This document shows positions 44,128 through 53,327 of a stretch of DNA of 64,000 bases, piece after piece; within the stretch, counting starts at the first letter, position 1, and every line of letters starts with the position of its first letter. The notes beneath the pieces are model-generated. The model was given only the letters and a program-made list of their open reading frames with translations. It searched no databases and was not told the DNA's origin. Source of the stretch: Comamonas testosteroni (GTDB lineage: Bacteria; Pseudomonadota; Gammaproteobacteria; Burkholderiales; Burkholderiaceae_C); contig NZ_CP043568.1 of NCBI RefSeq assembly GCF_014076415.1, positions 620,001 to 684,000 on the forward strand, written 5' to 3'. Position numbers and translations under genes: made by a program.

Positions 44128-44249
44128 GCGCGGCCCATCGGCGGGACGCCGAGCAAGGGCAGCCCCTTGCGCTCAGGGCGTCGTCCCCCTCCGGCGAAGC
44201 CAGAGAGGGGGAAGGCGCGGGGCCGCCTAGGCGAAGCGCCTCAGGGGGA
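44128..44249. repeat. Type B dispersed GC-rich repeat, downstream of prfC
   Basis: Bases around 44175-44215 are the exact reverse complement of about 36-40 bases in the copy at 58385-58482 (core TCCCCCTCCGGCGAAGCCAG). It lies between the prfC stop and the HAD gene start. Confidence 0.85.
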
Positions 44250-44255
44250 TCGCGC

Positions 44256-45884
44256 TCAGTTCGCTGAGCCTAGTGCCAGGCCCGCATGCTCGCGCAGCGG
44301 GTGGAAGTGGATCTTGGGGAAGCGCTCCTGTGCCAGGCGCACGTCATAGGGGCTGGTGCACAGATAGGCCAGGGTGTCGGCCGCATCGTGCGCCAGGCGC
44401 ATGGGGTAGGCGTTCTCGAACTCGCGCAGTTCGGCGGGCGAATCGGCCGTGATCCAGCGCGCCCCGGTGTACTGGCAGCCTTCCAGGCGGACGTCGCAGT
44501 CGTACTCGGTCTTCAGGCGGTGCTGCACCACTTCGAACTGCAGCTGACCCACGGCGCCCAGCAGCATGTTGCCGCCGACATCGGGCTTGAAGACCTGAAT
44601 CGCGCCTTCCTCGCCCAGCTGCATCAGGCCTTGCTGCAGCTGCTTGGTACGCAGCGGGTTCTTGAGCACCACGGTCATGAACATTTCGGGCGCGAAGAAG
44701 GGCAGGCCGGTGAACTGCAGATTGGGGCCGTCGGTGATGGAGTCGCCCAGCTGCACGCCGCCGTGAATCGTGAAGCCGATGATGTCGCCCGCATAGGCCT
44801 CGTCGACGGCCTCGCGGCGCTGCGACATGAAGGTCACCACGGACGTGGGACGCAGCTCCTTGCCGGTGCGCTGCACCTTCATCTTCATGCCGGGCGTGTA
44901 CTTGCCGCTGGCCACGCGCACAAAGGCGATGCGGTCGCGGTGATTGGCATCCATGTTCGCCTGCACCTTGAACACCACGCCTGCGAAGGTCTTGTCTTCG
45001 GGTTTGATGGTGACTTCTTCGCGCTGGCGGTTCACTTCGGTGAAGGCAACGCGCGGGCCGGGCGGGGGGGACATGTCGACCACGGCGTTCAGCACCTCCA
45101 TCACACCGAAGTTGTTCACGCCGGAGCCGAAGAACACGGGGGTCAGCTTGCCTTCCAGAAACGCCTGGTGATCCCATTCGGCCGATGCGCCCTGGGCCAG
45201 TTCCATGCTCTCGATGGCATCGTCGTAGGCCTGGCCGAAGCGGGCGCGCAGCCTGTCGACTTCCGTCAGCGGGATGACTTCGAAGTCTTCGGGGCGCTTT
45301 TCGCTGCCGGCGGCAAACACCGTCATGCTCTGCGTCTGCAGATTGATGATGCCGCCGAAGCTCTTGCCCTGACCCACGGGCCAGGTGATGGGGCAGCAGG
45401 GCATGCCCAGTTCGCGCTCGACTTCGTCCATGATGTCCAGCGGGTCGCGCACTTCACGGTCGAACTTGTTGACGAAGGAGATGATGGGCGTGTTGCGCTG
45501 GCGGCAGACCTCGATCAGGCGGCGGGTCTGCGACTCCACGCCGTTGGCCGCGTCGATCACCATCAGCGCCGAGTCCACGGCCGTCAGCACGCGGTAGGTG
45601 TCTTCCGAGAAGTCCTTGTGGCCGGGAGTGTCGAGCAGGTTGATCACATGGTCGCGGTAGCTCATCTGCATCACCGACGAGGCCACCGAGATGCCGCGCT
45701 GCTTTTCGATTTCCATCCAGTCGGAGGTGGCATGACGCGATGCCTTGCGGCCCTTGACGGCGCCGGCAATCTGGATCGCGCCCGAGAACAGCAGCAGCTT
45801 TTCGGTCAGCGTGGTCTTACCCGCGTCCGGGTGGGAGATGATGGCGAACGTACGACGGCGCCGGGTTTCTGGGGCGTATGACAC
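44256..45884 (-). CDS. prfC: Peptide chain release factor 3
   Basis: RF3 is a translational GTPase that removes RF1/RF2 from the ribosome after termination. The protein is 542 residues from a GTG start at 45884 (SYAPETRRRRTFAIISHPDA). G1 is SHPDAGKTTLTEK near residues 17-29, G2 includes KQRGISVASSV, G3 is DTPGHKDF, and G4 is NKFDRE. The GTG is chosen because family N-termini begin shortly before RRTFAIISHPDAGK. An upstream ATG at 45974 would add 30 residues unlike the family and contains a hairpin. Length fits RF3 (~530). Confidence 0.92.
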   Translation of the reverse strand: MSYAPETRRRRTFAIISHPDAGKTTLTEKLLLFSGAIQIAGAVKGRKASRHATSDWMEIEKQRGISVASSVMQMSYRDHVINLLDTPGHKDFSEDTYRVLTAVDSALMVIDAANGVESQTRRLIEVCRQRNTPIISFVNKFDREVRDPLDIMDEVERELGMPCCPITWPVGQGKSFGGIINLQTQSMTVFAAGSEKRPEDFEVIPLTEVDRLRARFGQAYDDAIESMELAQGASAEWDHQAFLEGKLTPVFFGSGVNNFGVMEVLNAVVDMSPPPGPRVAFTEVNRQREEVTIKPEDKTFAGVVFKVQANMDANHRDRIAFVRVASGKYTPGMKMKVQRTGKELRPTSVVTFMSQRREAVDEAYAGDIIGFTIHGGVQLGDSITDGPNLQFTGLPFFAPEMFMTVVLKNPLRTKQLQQGLMQLGEEGAIQVFKPDVGGNMLLGAVGQLQFEVVQHRLKTEYDCDVRLEGCQYTGARWITADSPAELREFENAYPMRLAHDAADTLAYLCTSPYDVRLAQERFPKIHFHPLREHAGLALGSAN

Positions 45885-45903
45885 AGTATTGAGAGCTGTA
45901 AAT

Positions 45904-45925
45904 ACAGCCGGAGAACGCCGGCTGT
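45904..45925 (-). promoter_or_regulatory. Hairpin in the prfC leader
   Basis: A perfect 8-bp inverted repeat, ACAGCCGG (45904-45911) and CCGGCTGT (45918-45925), with a 6-base loop, 20 bases upstream of the GTG start. It could tune translation of prfC. No T-tract follows. Confidence 0.4.
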
Positions 45926-46150
45926 GACAACAAAAGGTGCGGCGGTTCGTTTGCCGCACCAGGCCCGCACCCATGCAGGGCAGACCTGTGAATAAGTCTT
46001 GAGGGCGCTTATTTTAACGGCAGGGGCAATTCATGGAGATGCTCCGGCAAATGCGGGCCGGGCGACGCCATTGAGCGAGGCGGGCGGCTGTGGCTGCCGG
46101 CAGATGCACAGCACAATAGGGGCCTTGTCTCCGGTCCTCATTTTCCCGTC

Positions 46151-47425
46151 ATGAACAGCGCCCCGCAGGATGTGAACCCATCCTTACCTGCCCAGTCTCC
46201 AGCCTTTGCCGCCCCGGTATGGATCAAGCGCGGCACGCCCGAGTACTGGCGGGTCAGCATGGCGCTGTTCCTGGCGGGGTTTGCCACCTTCTCCCTGCTG
46301 TACTGCGTGCAGCCGCTGCTGCCGGAGCTGGCCCACAGCTTTGCCGTCAGCCCGGCCCAGAGCGCGCTGGCGCTGTCGGTATCCACGGCCTGCCTGGCAG
46401 GCTCCATCGTGCTGGCAGGGGCCTTGTCCGAGGGGCTGGGGCGGCGCAAGCTGATGTTCATCTCCATGGCGCTGGCGGCGCTGTGCAATCTGCTGGCTTC
46501 GTTGATGCCGCAGTGGCATGCGCTGCTGGCTGCACGCGCGCTGGAAGGCCTGCTGCTGGGCGGCGTGCCTGCCGTGGCCATGGCCTATCTGTCCGAGGAG
46601 ATCGATCCGCCGGGCCTGGGCTTTGCCATGGGCCTGTATGTGGGCGGCACGGCTCTGGGCGGCATGCTGGGCCGGGTCGGCATGAGCGCCATGACCGAGT
46701 TCTGGGGCTGGCGCCACGCCATGGCTGCGCTTTCGGTGCTTGACCTGCTGGCCGCCCTGGGCTTTGTCTGGCTGCTGCCCAGCTCGCGCAACTTCATCAG
46801 GAAGACCGGGCTGGGGGCCCGGTATCACCTGCAGGCCTGGGGCCGGCATCTGCGCCACCCGGGCCTGCCGCTGCTGTTCCTGATCGCCTTTGGCCTGATG
46901 GGCGTGTTTGTCAGCATCTACAACTATGCCGGCTTTCTGCTCGGTGCTTCGCCCTATGGTCTGAGCCAGCTGCAGATCAGCCATATCTTCTATGCCTACC
47001 TGCTGGGTACGGCGGCTTCGCCGATTGCCGGAGGGCTGGCCGACAGGCTGGGCCGCGGGCCGGTGCTGGTCGCAGGCGCTTTGCTGATGGCCGCTGGCGT
47101 GGTTCTGACCCTGTTTCAGCCCCTGGCCGTCATCGTGCTCGGCATCGTCCTGCTGACGGCCGGCTTCTTTGTCGCGCATTCGGTGGCCAGCGGCTGGGTG
47201 GGGCGGCTGGCCACGCAGTCCAAGGGGCACGCATCATCGCTATACCTCTGGGGCTATTACATGGGCTCCAGCGTGCTCGGGGCCGGGGCGGGCTGGTTCT
47301 GGTCGCGCTGGGGCTGGACGGGCGTCGGCTCCGTGGCCTTGGCTGTGCTGGCGCTGGTCATCGTGCTGGCCTTGCGCGTGCAGTGGCTGGCCGGGGTTGC
47401 GGCCGCGAATCGGACCGCTTCTTGA
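46151..47425 (+). CDS. MFS exporter, YnfM/arabinose-efflux-like
   Basis: A 424-residue major facilitator with 12 membrane helices. TFSLLYCVQPLLPELAHSF (residues ~45-63) is typical of the YnfM group, and GALSEGLGRRKLM is the loop 2-3 motif. It probably exports sugars or drugs, and its substrate is unknown. It has a hydrophilic N-terminal extension of about 30 residues. It is transcribed divergently from prfC and ends 108 bp before kdpF. Confidence 0.85.
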   Translation: MNSAPQDVNPSLPAQSPAFAAPVWIKRGTPEYWRVSMALFLAGFATFSLLYCVQPLLPELAHSFAVSPAQSALALSVSTACLAGSIVLAGALSEGLGRRKLMFISMALAALCNLLASLMPQWHALLAARALEGLLLGGVPAVAMAYLSEEIDPPGLGFAMGLYVGGTALGGMLGRVGMSAMTEFWGWRHAMAALSVLDLLAALGFVWLLPSSRNFIRKTGLGARYHLQAWGRHLRHPGLPLLFLIAFGLMGVFVSIYNYAGFLLGASPYGLSQLQISHIFYAYLLGTAASPIAGGLADRLGRGPVLVAGALLMAAGVVLTLFQPLAVIVLGIVLLTAGFFVAHSVASGWVGRLATQSKGHASSLYLWGYYMGSSVLGAGAGWFWSRWGWTGVGSVALAVLALVIVLALRVQWLAGVAAANRTAS

Positions 47426-47449
47426 TGCCGTCTTGATATCGGCAAGCCC

Positions 47450-47483
47450 AATCTCTACCCGTTCTTGACGGGCGAATTTCTAC
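47450..47483 (+). promoter_or_regulatory. Direct repeat upstream of kdpF, possible KdpE site
   Basis: AATCTCTAC (47450-47458) and AATTTCTAC (47475-47483) are spaced 25 bases apart in the 108-bp gap before kdpF. A KdpE site or promoter is expected in this gap. The assignment is speculative. Confidence 0.3.
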
Positions 47484-47533
47484 AGTTCCTCCATCGCAAT
47501 CAAGCCGCGTGAACGGCTTGCGGGAGGAATGAA

Positions 47534-47629
47534 ATGAGCATCACCTGGATCGAAGCCCTGGCCGCCCTGACGGCGCTGGGGCTGTTTGCCTATTTGGGCT
47601 ATGCGCTGCTGCGCCCCGAGAAATTCTGA
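47534..47629 (+). CDS. kdpF: Potassium-transporting ATPase small subunit KdpF
   Basis: A 31-residue single-helix peptide with sequence pattern ALTALGLFAYLGYALLRPEKF. The C-terminal LLRPEKF is the hallmark of KdpF (E. coli is 29 residues). It stabilises the KdpABC complex. GGAGG lies 7 bases before the ATG. It heads the operon. Confidence 0.9.
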   Translation: MSITWIEALAALTALGLFAYLGYALLRPEKF

Positions 47630-47639
47630 AGGGGCTGCC

Positions 47640-47732
47640 ATGCAAGTGCTGCAAGACCTGATTTTTGTGAGCCTGACGGTGGTCTGCTTTGTCGGACTGC
47701 TGGGCTTTGTGCGCGCCCTGGCGCGTCTTTGA
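47640..47732 (+). CDS. 30-residue membrane peptide in the kdp operon
   Basis: A short frame encoding MQVLQDLIFVSLTVVCFVGL and 10 more residues, a single membrane helix with a short basic tail (RALARL). AGGGG precedes its ATG. It lies 10 bp after kdpF and 12 bp before kdpA, so it is in the operon. Short peptides ending in (A/E)RL near kdpF occur in other kdp operons by my recollection, but I know of no assigned function. It could be a second small stabilising subunit. Confidence 0.65.
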   Translation: MQVLQDLIFVSLTVVCFVGLLGFVRALARL

Positions 47733-47744
47733 AAGGGGTACATC

Positions 47745-49451
47745 ATGTGGTTACCCTGGATGGAATTTGCCGCCGTGCTGACTGCGGCAACCTTGCTGAC
47801 CATACCCATGGGCCAGTGGCTGGCGCGCTGCTTTACCAGCGAGCGTCATGGCTGGCTGGAGCGCCTGAGCTACCGGGTCATGGGCGTGAATCCGCAGGAG
47901 CGCATGGGCTGGAAGCGCTATGGCGCCGCTCTGGCCCTGAGCAATGCGCTGATGATGCTGCTGGGTTATCTGCTGCTGCGCCTGCAGGGCGCGCTGCCGC
48001 TGAACCCGCTGGAGATTGCGGCGCAGGCGCCCGACCTGGCTTTCAACACCGCAGCTTCCTTCATCACCAATACCAACTGGCAGGCCTACGCGGGTGAGAA
48101 CAGCCTGAGCAATGCGACGCAGATGGTGGTCATCACCTTCCTGATGTTTGCCGGTGCCACCACCGGTGTCGCCGCGGGCGCCGGTTTTGTGCGCGGTCTG
48201 GCGCGGTCAAGCGCACAGGATATCGGCAACTTCTGGGTCGACTTCGTGCGCGTGTTCTGGCGTGTGTTGCTGCCGTTGTCCTTCATCATGGCCCTGGTCT
48301 ATGTCTGGCAGGGCATCCCGCAGACCCTGCACGCCGAAACCGTGGCGACGACGCTCGAAGGTGGCCGCCAGCAGCTGCTGATGGGACCCGTGGCCAGCCT
48401 GGAGAGCATCAAGCATCTGGGCACGAATGGCGGCGGCTTCTTCGGCATGAATGCAGCCCATCCGTTCGAGAACCCGACGCCGCTGACCAATCTGCTGCAC
48501 ATTCTCTCGATGCTGCTGATCCCGGCCGGCATGACCTACGCCTTTGGCTCCATGCTGCTGCGCCGCAAGCAGGGCTGGGTGCTGTTCGCGGCCTGCATGG
48601 TGATGTTCGTCGGCTTTCTGAGCCTGGTGTTTGTGGCCGAGCAAAACGGCAGCCAGCTGCTGGCGCGCGCCGGAGCCGATCAGCAATACAGCCTGACCCA
48701 GAGCGGCGGCAATATGGAGGGCAAGGAGCTGCGCTTCGGCATTGCCGATACAGCCTTGTTTGTGGCCACCACGACAGCGGCCACCACGGGTTCGGTCAAC
48801 GCCATGCATGATTCGCTGACGCCGCTGGGCGGCATCACGCCGCTGGCACAGATGATGCTCAACTGCGTCTTCGGCGGTGACGGCGTGGGGCTGATCAACC
48901 TGATTCAGTACGCCATCCTCACGGTGTTTCTGGCCGGCATGATGATTGGCCGTACCCCTGAATTCCTGGGCAAGAAGATCGAGGTGCGCGAGATCAAGCT
49001 GGTCATGCTTGCGGTGCTGGTGCCGCCGGCCAGCATTCTGGGCTTCACGGCGCTGGCCGCGCTCTGGCCGGATGCTGCAGCCAGTCTCAACAACCGCGGC
49101 CCGCATGGCTTCTCGGAGATTCTCTACGCCTATGCCTCAGCCACGGCCAACAACGGCTCGGCCTTTGCAGGGCTGAATGCCAACACGCCCTTCTTCAACA
49201 CCACCACGGGCCTGGCCATGCTGGCGGGGCGCTTCCTGACGCTGCTGCCCATGCTGGCCGTTGCCGGCAGCCTGGCTGCCAAGGCCACCGTGCCTGCAGG
49301 CCCGGGTACTTTCCCCACGGCCACACCGCTGTTCATGGGTCTGCTGGTGTTCGTGGTGTTGGTAGTGGGCGGTCTGACCTTTCTGCCGGCGCTGGCCCTG
49401 GGGCCCGTGATCGAGCACCTGCAAATGCTGGTGGCTCAGCTGTACGCCTAA
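47745..49451 (+). CDS. kdpA: Potassium-transporting ATPase, K+-channel-like subunit A
   Basis: The 568-residue potassium-binding subunit of the high-affinity Kdp pump. It is built from four M1-P-M2 repeats. Selectivity-filter-type loops include [10 protein letters not shown] near residues 110-119 and [19 protein letters not shown] near 226-244. About ten membrane segments. The start is preceded by GGGG about 8 bases upstream. Length agrees with KdpA proteins. Confidence 0.96.
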   Translation: MWLPWMEFAAVLTAATLLTIPMGQWLARCFTSERHGWLERLSYRVMGVNPQERMGWKRYGAALALSNALMMLLGYLLLRLQGALPLNPLEIAAQAPDLAFNTAASFITNTNWQAYAGENSLSNATQMVVITFLMFAGATTGVAAGAGFVRGLARSSAQDIGNFWVDFVRVFWRVLLPLSFIMALVYVWQGIPQTLHAETVATTLEGGRQQLLMGPVASLESIKHLGTNGGGFFGMNAAHPFENPTPLTNLLHILSMLLIPAGMTYAFGSMLLRRKQGWVLFAACMVMFVGFLSLVFVAEQNGSQLLARAGADQQYSLTQSGGNMEGKELRFGIADTALFVATTTAATTGSVNAMHDSLTPLGGITPLAQMMLNCVFGGDGVGLINLIQYAILTVFLAGMMIGRTPEFLGKKIEVREIKLVMLAVLVPPASILGFTALAALWPDAAASLNNRGPHGFSEILYAYASATANNGSAFAGLNANTPFFNTTTGLAMLAGRFLTLLPMLAVAGSLAAKATVPAGPGTFPTATPLFMGLLVFVVLVVGGLTFLPALALGPVIEHLQMLVAQLYA

Positions 49452-49515
49452 CGTTCTATCCAATCGATGCCAATGGTCTGCAGTCCATGCACGGCTGCAG
49501 ACCAGGGAGCAAATC

Positions 49516-50229
49516 ATGAAAACATCGACTCAAACTCTTTGCGCTTCCGTGCTGCCAAGCCATGCACAAGCGCAACCCGAGGCGCAATCCGCCTCCTGGC
49601 CACGTCTGCTGGGCAGCAGCGTGCGCACGGCCCTGCTGGTGATGGCAGTCTCCGGCATTGCCTATCCCTTGCTGACCACGGGTGTGGCGCAGGCACTGTT
49701 TCCCCATGCAGCCAATGGCAGCCTGATCGAGCGCCAGGGCCGGATCGTGGGCTCTGCTCTGATCGGCCAGCAATTCACCGGGCCGCAGTACTTCCATGGC
49801 CGTCCCAGCGCCACGGTCGCTCCCGATCCGAACCAGGACGGGGCAAACATGGCGGATCCCTACAACGCCGGCCTGTCTGGTGCCAGCAACCAGGGGGCAA
49901 CGCACAAGGACCTGTCCGAAGCCGTGGCGCAGCGTGTCGCGCAGTACCGCGCCGATAACGGTCTGCCCGCAGACCTGGCGGTGCCGGTGGATGCGGTCAC
50001 GGCGTCGGCATCGGGCCTGGACCCGCATATCTCGATGGCCAATGCCCTGCTTCAGCTAGCTCGTGTGGCGCAGGCACGTCAGCTGCCCCAGGCCAGGCTG
50101 CAGGAGCTGCTGGCCCAGGCCACGGAGAAGCGCAGCCTGGGTTTGCTGGGGGAGCCGCGCGTGAATGTGCTGCAGCTCAATCTGGCGCTGGACGCCTTGC
50201 AGCCCGCTAGCAGCGCAGTGAAGGAGTAA
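49516..50229 (+). CDS. kdpC: Potassium-transporting ATPase subunit C
   Basis: A 237-residue KdpC with one N-terminal membrane helix (TALLVMAVSGIAYPLLTTG, residues ~38-56) and a periplasmic domain. Conserved segments are ALFPHAANGSLIERQGRIVG, GRPSAT, VTASASGLDPHIS (~155-167) and LGLLGEPRVNVLQLNLALD. It has a longer N-terminus than E. coli KdpC (190), with about 35 extra residues. It lies between kdpA and kdpB, whereas the textbook order is A-B-C. Three bases separate it from kdpB. Confidence 0.95.
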   Translation: MKTSTQTLCASVLPSHAQAQPEAQSASWPRLLGSSVRTALLVMAVSGIAYPLLTTGVAQALFPHAANGSLIERQGRIVGSALIGQQFTGPQYFHGRPSATVAPDPNQDGANMADPYNAGLSGASNQGATHKDLSEAVAQRVAQYRADNGLPADLAVPVDAVTASASGLDPHISMANALLQLARVAQARQLPQARLQELLAQATEKRSLGLLGEPRVNVLQLNLALDALQPASSAVKE

Positions 50230-50232
50230 GCC

Positions 50233-52323
50233 ATGAGCACAAAGAAAATGACGGCAGGCCGCAGCCTGCTCGATGCCAGGCTGGTGAAGTCGGCTCTGGG
50301 AGATGCGGTGCGCAAACTCTCGCCGCGTACGCAGTGGGCCAACCCAGTGATGTTTGTGGTGTATCTGGGCGCGATCCTGAGCAGTCTGTTGTGGTGGCAG
50401 AGCCTGATGGAGCCGGGCAGCGAGAACAGCGGCTTTGTTCTGGCGATTGCGCTGTGGCTGTGGTTCACCGTGCTGTTTGCCAACTTTGCCGAAGCATTGG
50501 CCGAGGGCCGCAGCCGCGCCCAGGCCGCCAGCCTGCGCGGCATGAAGCGCGATACCGTGGCCAAGCTGCTGCAGCAACCGCATTTCGGCAGCTCATGGAT
50601 TCCCATGCGCGCCAGCGAACTGCGCAAGGGCGTGGTCATCTTCGTGGAAGCCGGCGACACGATTGCGCTTGACGGTACGGTGATAGAAGGCGTTGCTTCG
50701 GTGGACGAAAGCGCGATCACCGGCGAATCCGCACCCGTGATCCGCGAGGCCGGAGGCGACTTCTCGTCGGTGACCGGCGGCACGCGCGTGCTGTCGGACT
50801 GGCTGGTGGTGGAAGTCACGGTAAACCCCGGCGAGTCGTTTCTGGATCGCATGATCTCCATGGTCGAGTCGGCCAAGCGCCAGAAGACTCCGAACGAGAT
50901 GGCTCTGACGATTTTGCTCGTAGGGCTGACGCTGGTCTTTCTGCTGGTCATCGTCACGCTGTGGCCTTTCTCGGCCTTTGCGGTGTCACAGGCCGGAACG
51001 GGCTCGGTGGTCGGTATTGCCGTGCTGATTGCGCTGCTGGTCTGCCTGATTCCGACCACCATTGGCGGCCTGCTGTCGGCCATTGGCGTGGCGGGCATGA
51101 GCCGCATGATGCAGGCCAATGTCATTGCCACTTCGGGTCGGGCCGTGGAGGCTGCCGGTGATGTGGACGTGCTGCTGCTGGACAAGACCGGCACCATCAC
51201 CCTGGGAAACCGCCAGGCCTGCGAGTTTCTGCCGGCTCCCGGAATGAGCGCCGCGCAACTGGCCGAAGCCGCACAGCTGTCATCTCTGGCAGATGAAACA
51301 CCTGAAGGCCGCAGCGTGGTGGCTCTGGCCAGGGAGCGCCATGGCTTGCCCGATCGCAGCAGTGCGGATTTTCCGGGCGAGTTCGTCCCCTTTACCGCAC
51401 AGACGCGTATGAGTGGGGTGGATCTGCAGAGCCCGCAAGGCTTGCGCAGCTTGCGCAAGGGAGCCGCCGATGCCGTGCGCCGGCATGTCGAGGCGCTGGG
51501 AGGCAGCTTCCCGGCTCAGGTGCAACTGTCCGTGGATAACGTCTCGCGCAAGGGCAGCACGCCTTTGGTGGTGGCCGATGGCGCCAAGGTGCTGGGCGTG
51601 ATCGAGCTCAAGGACATCGTCAAGCCAGGCATGCGTGACCGATTTGCCGAACTGCGCCGCATGGGCATAAAGACGGTGATGGTGACGGGCGACAACCCGC
51701 TGACGGCAGCTGCCATTGCCGCCGAGGCCGGGGTGGATGACTACCTTGCCGAAGCCAAGCCCGAAGACAAGCTGCAGCTGATCCGCTCGCACCAGGCGGC
51801 GGGCCGCCTGGTGGCAATGACGGGGGACGGAACCAACGATGCGCCGGCCCTGGCCCAGGCCGATGTGGCCGTGGCCATGAACAGCGGCACCCAGGCTGCC
51901 AAAGAGGCCGGCAACATGGTGGATCTGGACAGCAACCCCACCAAGCTGATCGAGGTGGTGGAAACCGGCAAGCAGATGCTGATGACACGCGGCGCGCTGA
52001 CCACCTTCAGCATTGCCAACGATGTGGCCAAGTATTTCGCCATCATTCCGGCCGCCTTTGTGGGCACTTATCCGCAACTGGCCTCGCTCAACGTGATGCA
52101 GCTGCACAGCGCGGATTCCGCGATCCTGAGTGCCGTGATCTTCAATGCACTGATCATCATCGCCCTGGTGCCGCTGGCCTTGCGTGGTGTGCAGTATCGC
52201 GCCGTGGGTGCGGCCCTGCTGCTGCGCCGAAACCTGCTGATCTATGGCCTGGGCGGGCTGATCGTGCCGTTTGTGGGCATCAAGCTCATCGACATGCTGC
52301 TGACCGTTCTGGGCCTCGTCTAA
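50233..52323 (+). CDS. kdpB: Potassium-transporting ATPase, P-type ATP-binding subunit B
   Basis: A 696-residue P-type ATPase that powers Kdp. The phosphorylation motif [10 protein letters not shown] has Asp317, the actuator motif is AITGESAPV (residues ~162-170), and the hinge is [17 protein letters not shown]. Membrane segment 4 includes [15 protein letters not shown]. Subunit length matches the family. The ATG follows the kdpC stop by three bases, so the two are coupled. Confidence 0.97.
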   Translation: MSTKKMTAGRSLLDARLVKSALGDAVRKLSPRTQWANPVMFVVYLGAILSSLLWWQSLMEPGSENSGFVLAIALWLWFTVLFANFAEALAEGRSRAQAASLRGMKRDTVAKLLQQPHFGSSWIPMRASELRKGVVIFVEAGDTIALDGTVIEGVASVDESAITGESAPVIREAGGDFSSVTGGTRVLSDWLVVEVTVNPGESFLDRMISMVESAKRQKTPNEMALTILLVGLTLVFLLVIVTLWPFSAFAVSQAGTGSVVGIAVLIALLVCLIPTTIGGLLSAIGVAGMSRMMQANVIATSGRAVEAAGDVDVLLLDKTGTITLGNRQACEFLPAPGMSAAQLAEAAQLSSLADETPEGRSVVALARERHGLPDRSSADFPGEFVPFTAQTRMSGVDLQSPQGLRSLRKGAADAVRRHVEALGGSFPAQVQLSVDNVSRKGSTPLVVADGAKVLGVIELKDIVKPGMRDRFAELRRMGIKTVMVTGDNPLTAAAIAAEAGVDDYLAEAKPEDKLQLIRSHQAAGRLVAMTGDGTNDAPALAQADVAVAMNSGTQAAKEAGNMVDLDSNPTKLIEVVETGKQMLMTRGALTTFSIANDVAKYFAIIPAAFVGTYPQLASLNVMQLHSADSAILSAVIFNALIIIALVPLALRGVQYRAVGAALLLRRNLLIYGLGGLIVPFVGIKLIDMLLTVLGLV

Positions 52324-52410
52324 GTCCTATCCAGGCCTTGCTCTCTCGTTTCTCTGGCTTGTCCGCGTCCCCGGCGGGCGCGGCAAGTCTGATCTGTTTG
52401 CTTCACCATC

Positions 52411-53298
52411 ATGCGTCTTTCCCTTCCCCAAAAAACATTTCACACATCGCGTTCCTGGGTCATCAGCTCTGCGTTGTTGATGACTGCCTTGAGCTGTGCC
52501 AATTCCTCTGCTGCCGAGGAGGCAACAGCGCAATCTGCTTCTGAAACCACAGCTGCTGTGCCGGCCGAGAGCAAGTCTGCCCTGACCGGCTCGCTGAGCC
52601 TGATCAGTGACTACCGCTTTCGCGGCATCTCGCAGACCTGGCAAGGTGCGGCCGTGCAGGGCGCAGTGGAACTGGCCTTGCCCAAGGGCTTCTATCTGGG
52701 CACGTCGCTGTCCAATGTCTCTACCAACAGCTACGGCCGGGGCCAGGGGCTGGAGCACGATATCTATGGTGGCTGGCGCGGCGAGCTCGTGCCTGACTGG
52801 TTGCTGGATGCCGGGGTTTTGCAGTACCGCTATCCCGGCGCCCGCCTGGGCGCAAGCGATGGCAGCAGCAAACGCTTTGACACCACCGAGTTCTATCTGG
52901 GGACGACTCATGGTGGTCTGAGCATCAAATGGTCTGTGGCGCTGACGCCTTATTTCGGCCTGGGCGAGAGTACCGCCGACTCGGCGTTCGCCACTGCGCT
53001 GCAACCAGCGGGCAGCAGTCGCGGCAGCCAGTATCTGGATCTGAACTATCAGCATCCGCTGGGCGATCTCGCCACCTTGGGCCTGCATGGCGGCTATACC
53101 TGGGTGCGCAACTACAGCGATGTTTCCTATGCCGACTGGCGCATCTCGCTATCCAGGGCCTGGGGCCCATGGACAGCATCGCTTGCGTACGCGGGCACCT
53201 CGGCCGATGCCAGGTACTACAGCGCCGTCAACAGTCGTGGCCAATGGCGTGATCTGGCGCGCAGCGGCTGGCTGCTTGGCCTGAGTGCCGGGTTCTGA
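52411..53298 (+). CDS. TorF-family putative porin (CHP02001)
   Basis: A 295-residue outer-membrane beta-barrel candidate. A signal peptide of about 32 residues is followed by an Ala/Ser/Thr-rich linker and GSLSLISDYRFRGISQTWQG (~63-82), the TIGR02001 hallmark. DIYGGWRGELVPDWLLDAGV and alternating aromatic strands follow, and the last residue is Phe. It lies between kdpB and kdpD on the same strand, with 87-bp and 29-bp gaps, so it may be part of the potassium-limitation regulon as a matching outer-membrane channel. Confidence 0.85.
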   Translation: MRLSLPQKTFHTSRSWVISSALLMTALSCANSSAAEEATAQSASETTAAVPAESKSALTGSLSLISDYRFRGISQTWQGAAVQGAVELALPKGFYLGTSLSNVSTNSYGRGQGLEHDIYGGWRGELVPDWLLDAGVLQYRYPGARLGASDGSSKRFDTTEFYLGTTHGGLSIKWSVALTPYFGLGESTADSAFATALQPAGSSRGSQYLDLNYQHPLGDLATLGLHGGYTWVRNYSDVSYADWRISLSRAWGPWTASLAYAGTSADARYYSAVNSRGQWRDLARSGWLLGLSAGF

Positions 53299-53327
53299 CC
53301 GGGCTTGAGTGATACGCTGATCGCCTG

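Noticed and set aside
44256..45974. Longer RF3 starting at the ATG at 45974
   Set aside because: The extra 30 residues do not resemble RF3 and include the leader hairpin. The GTG at 45884 fits the family N-terminus.
49516..50229. Suspicion that kdpC was mis-ordered by reading error
   Set aside because: kdpC motifs are clear and the reading frames of kdpA, kdpC and kdpB are all intact and closely spaced, so the order is real in this sequence.
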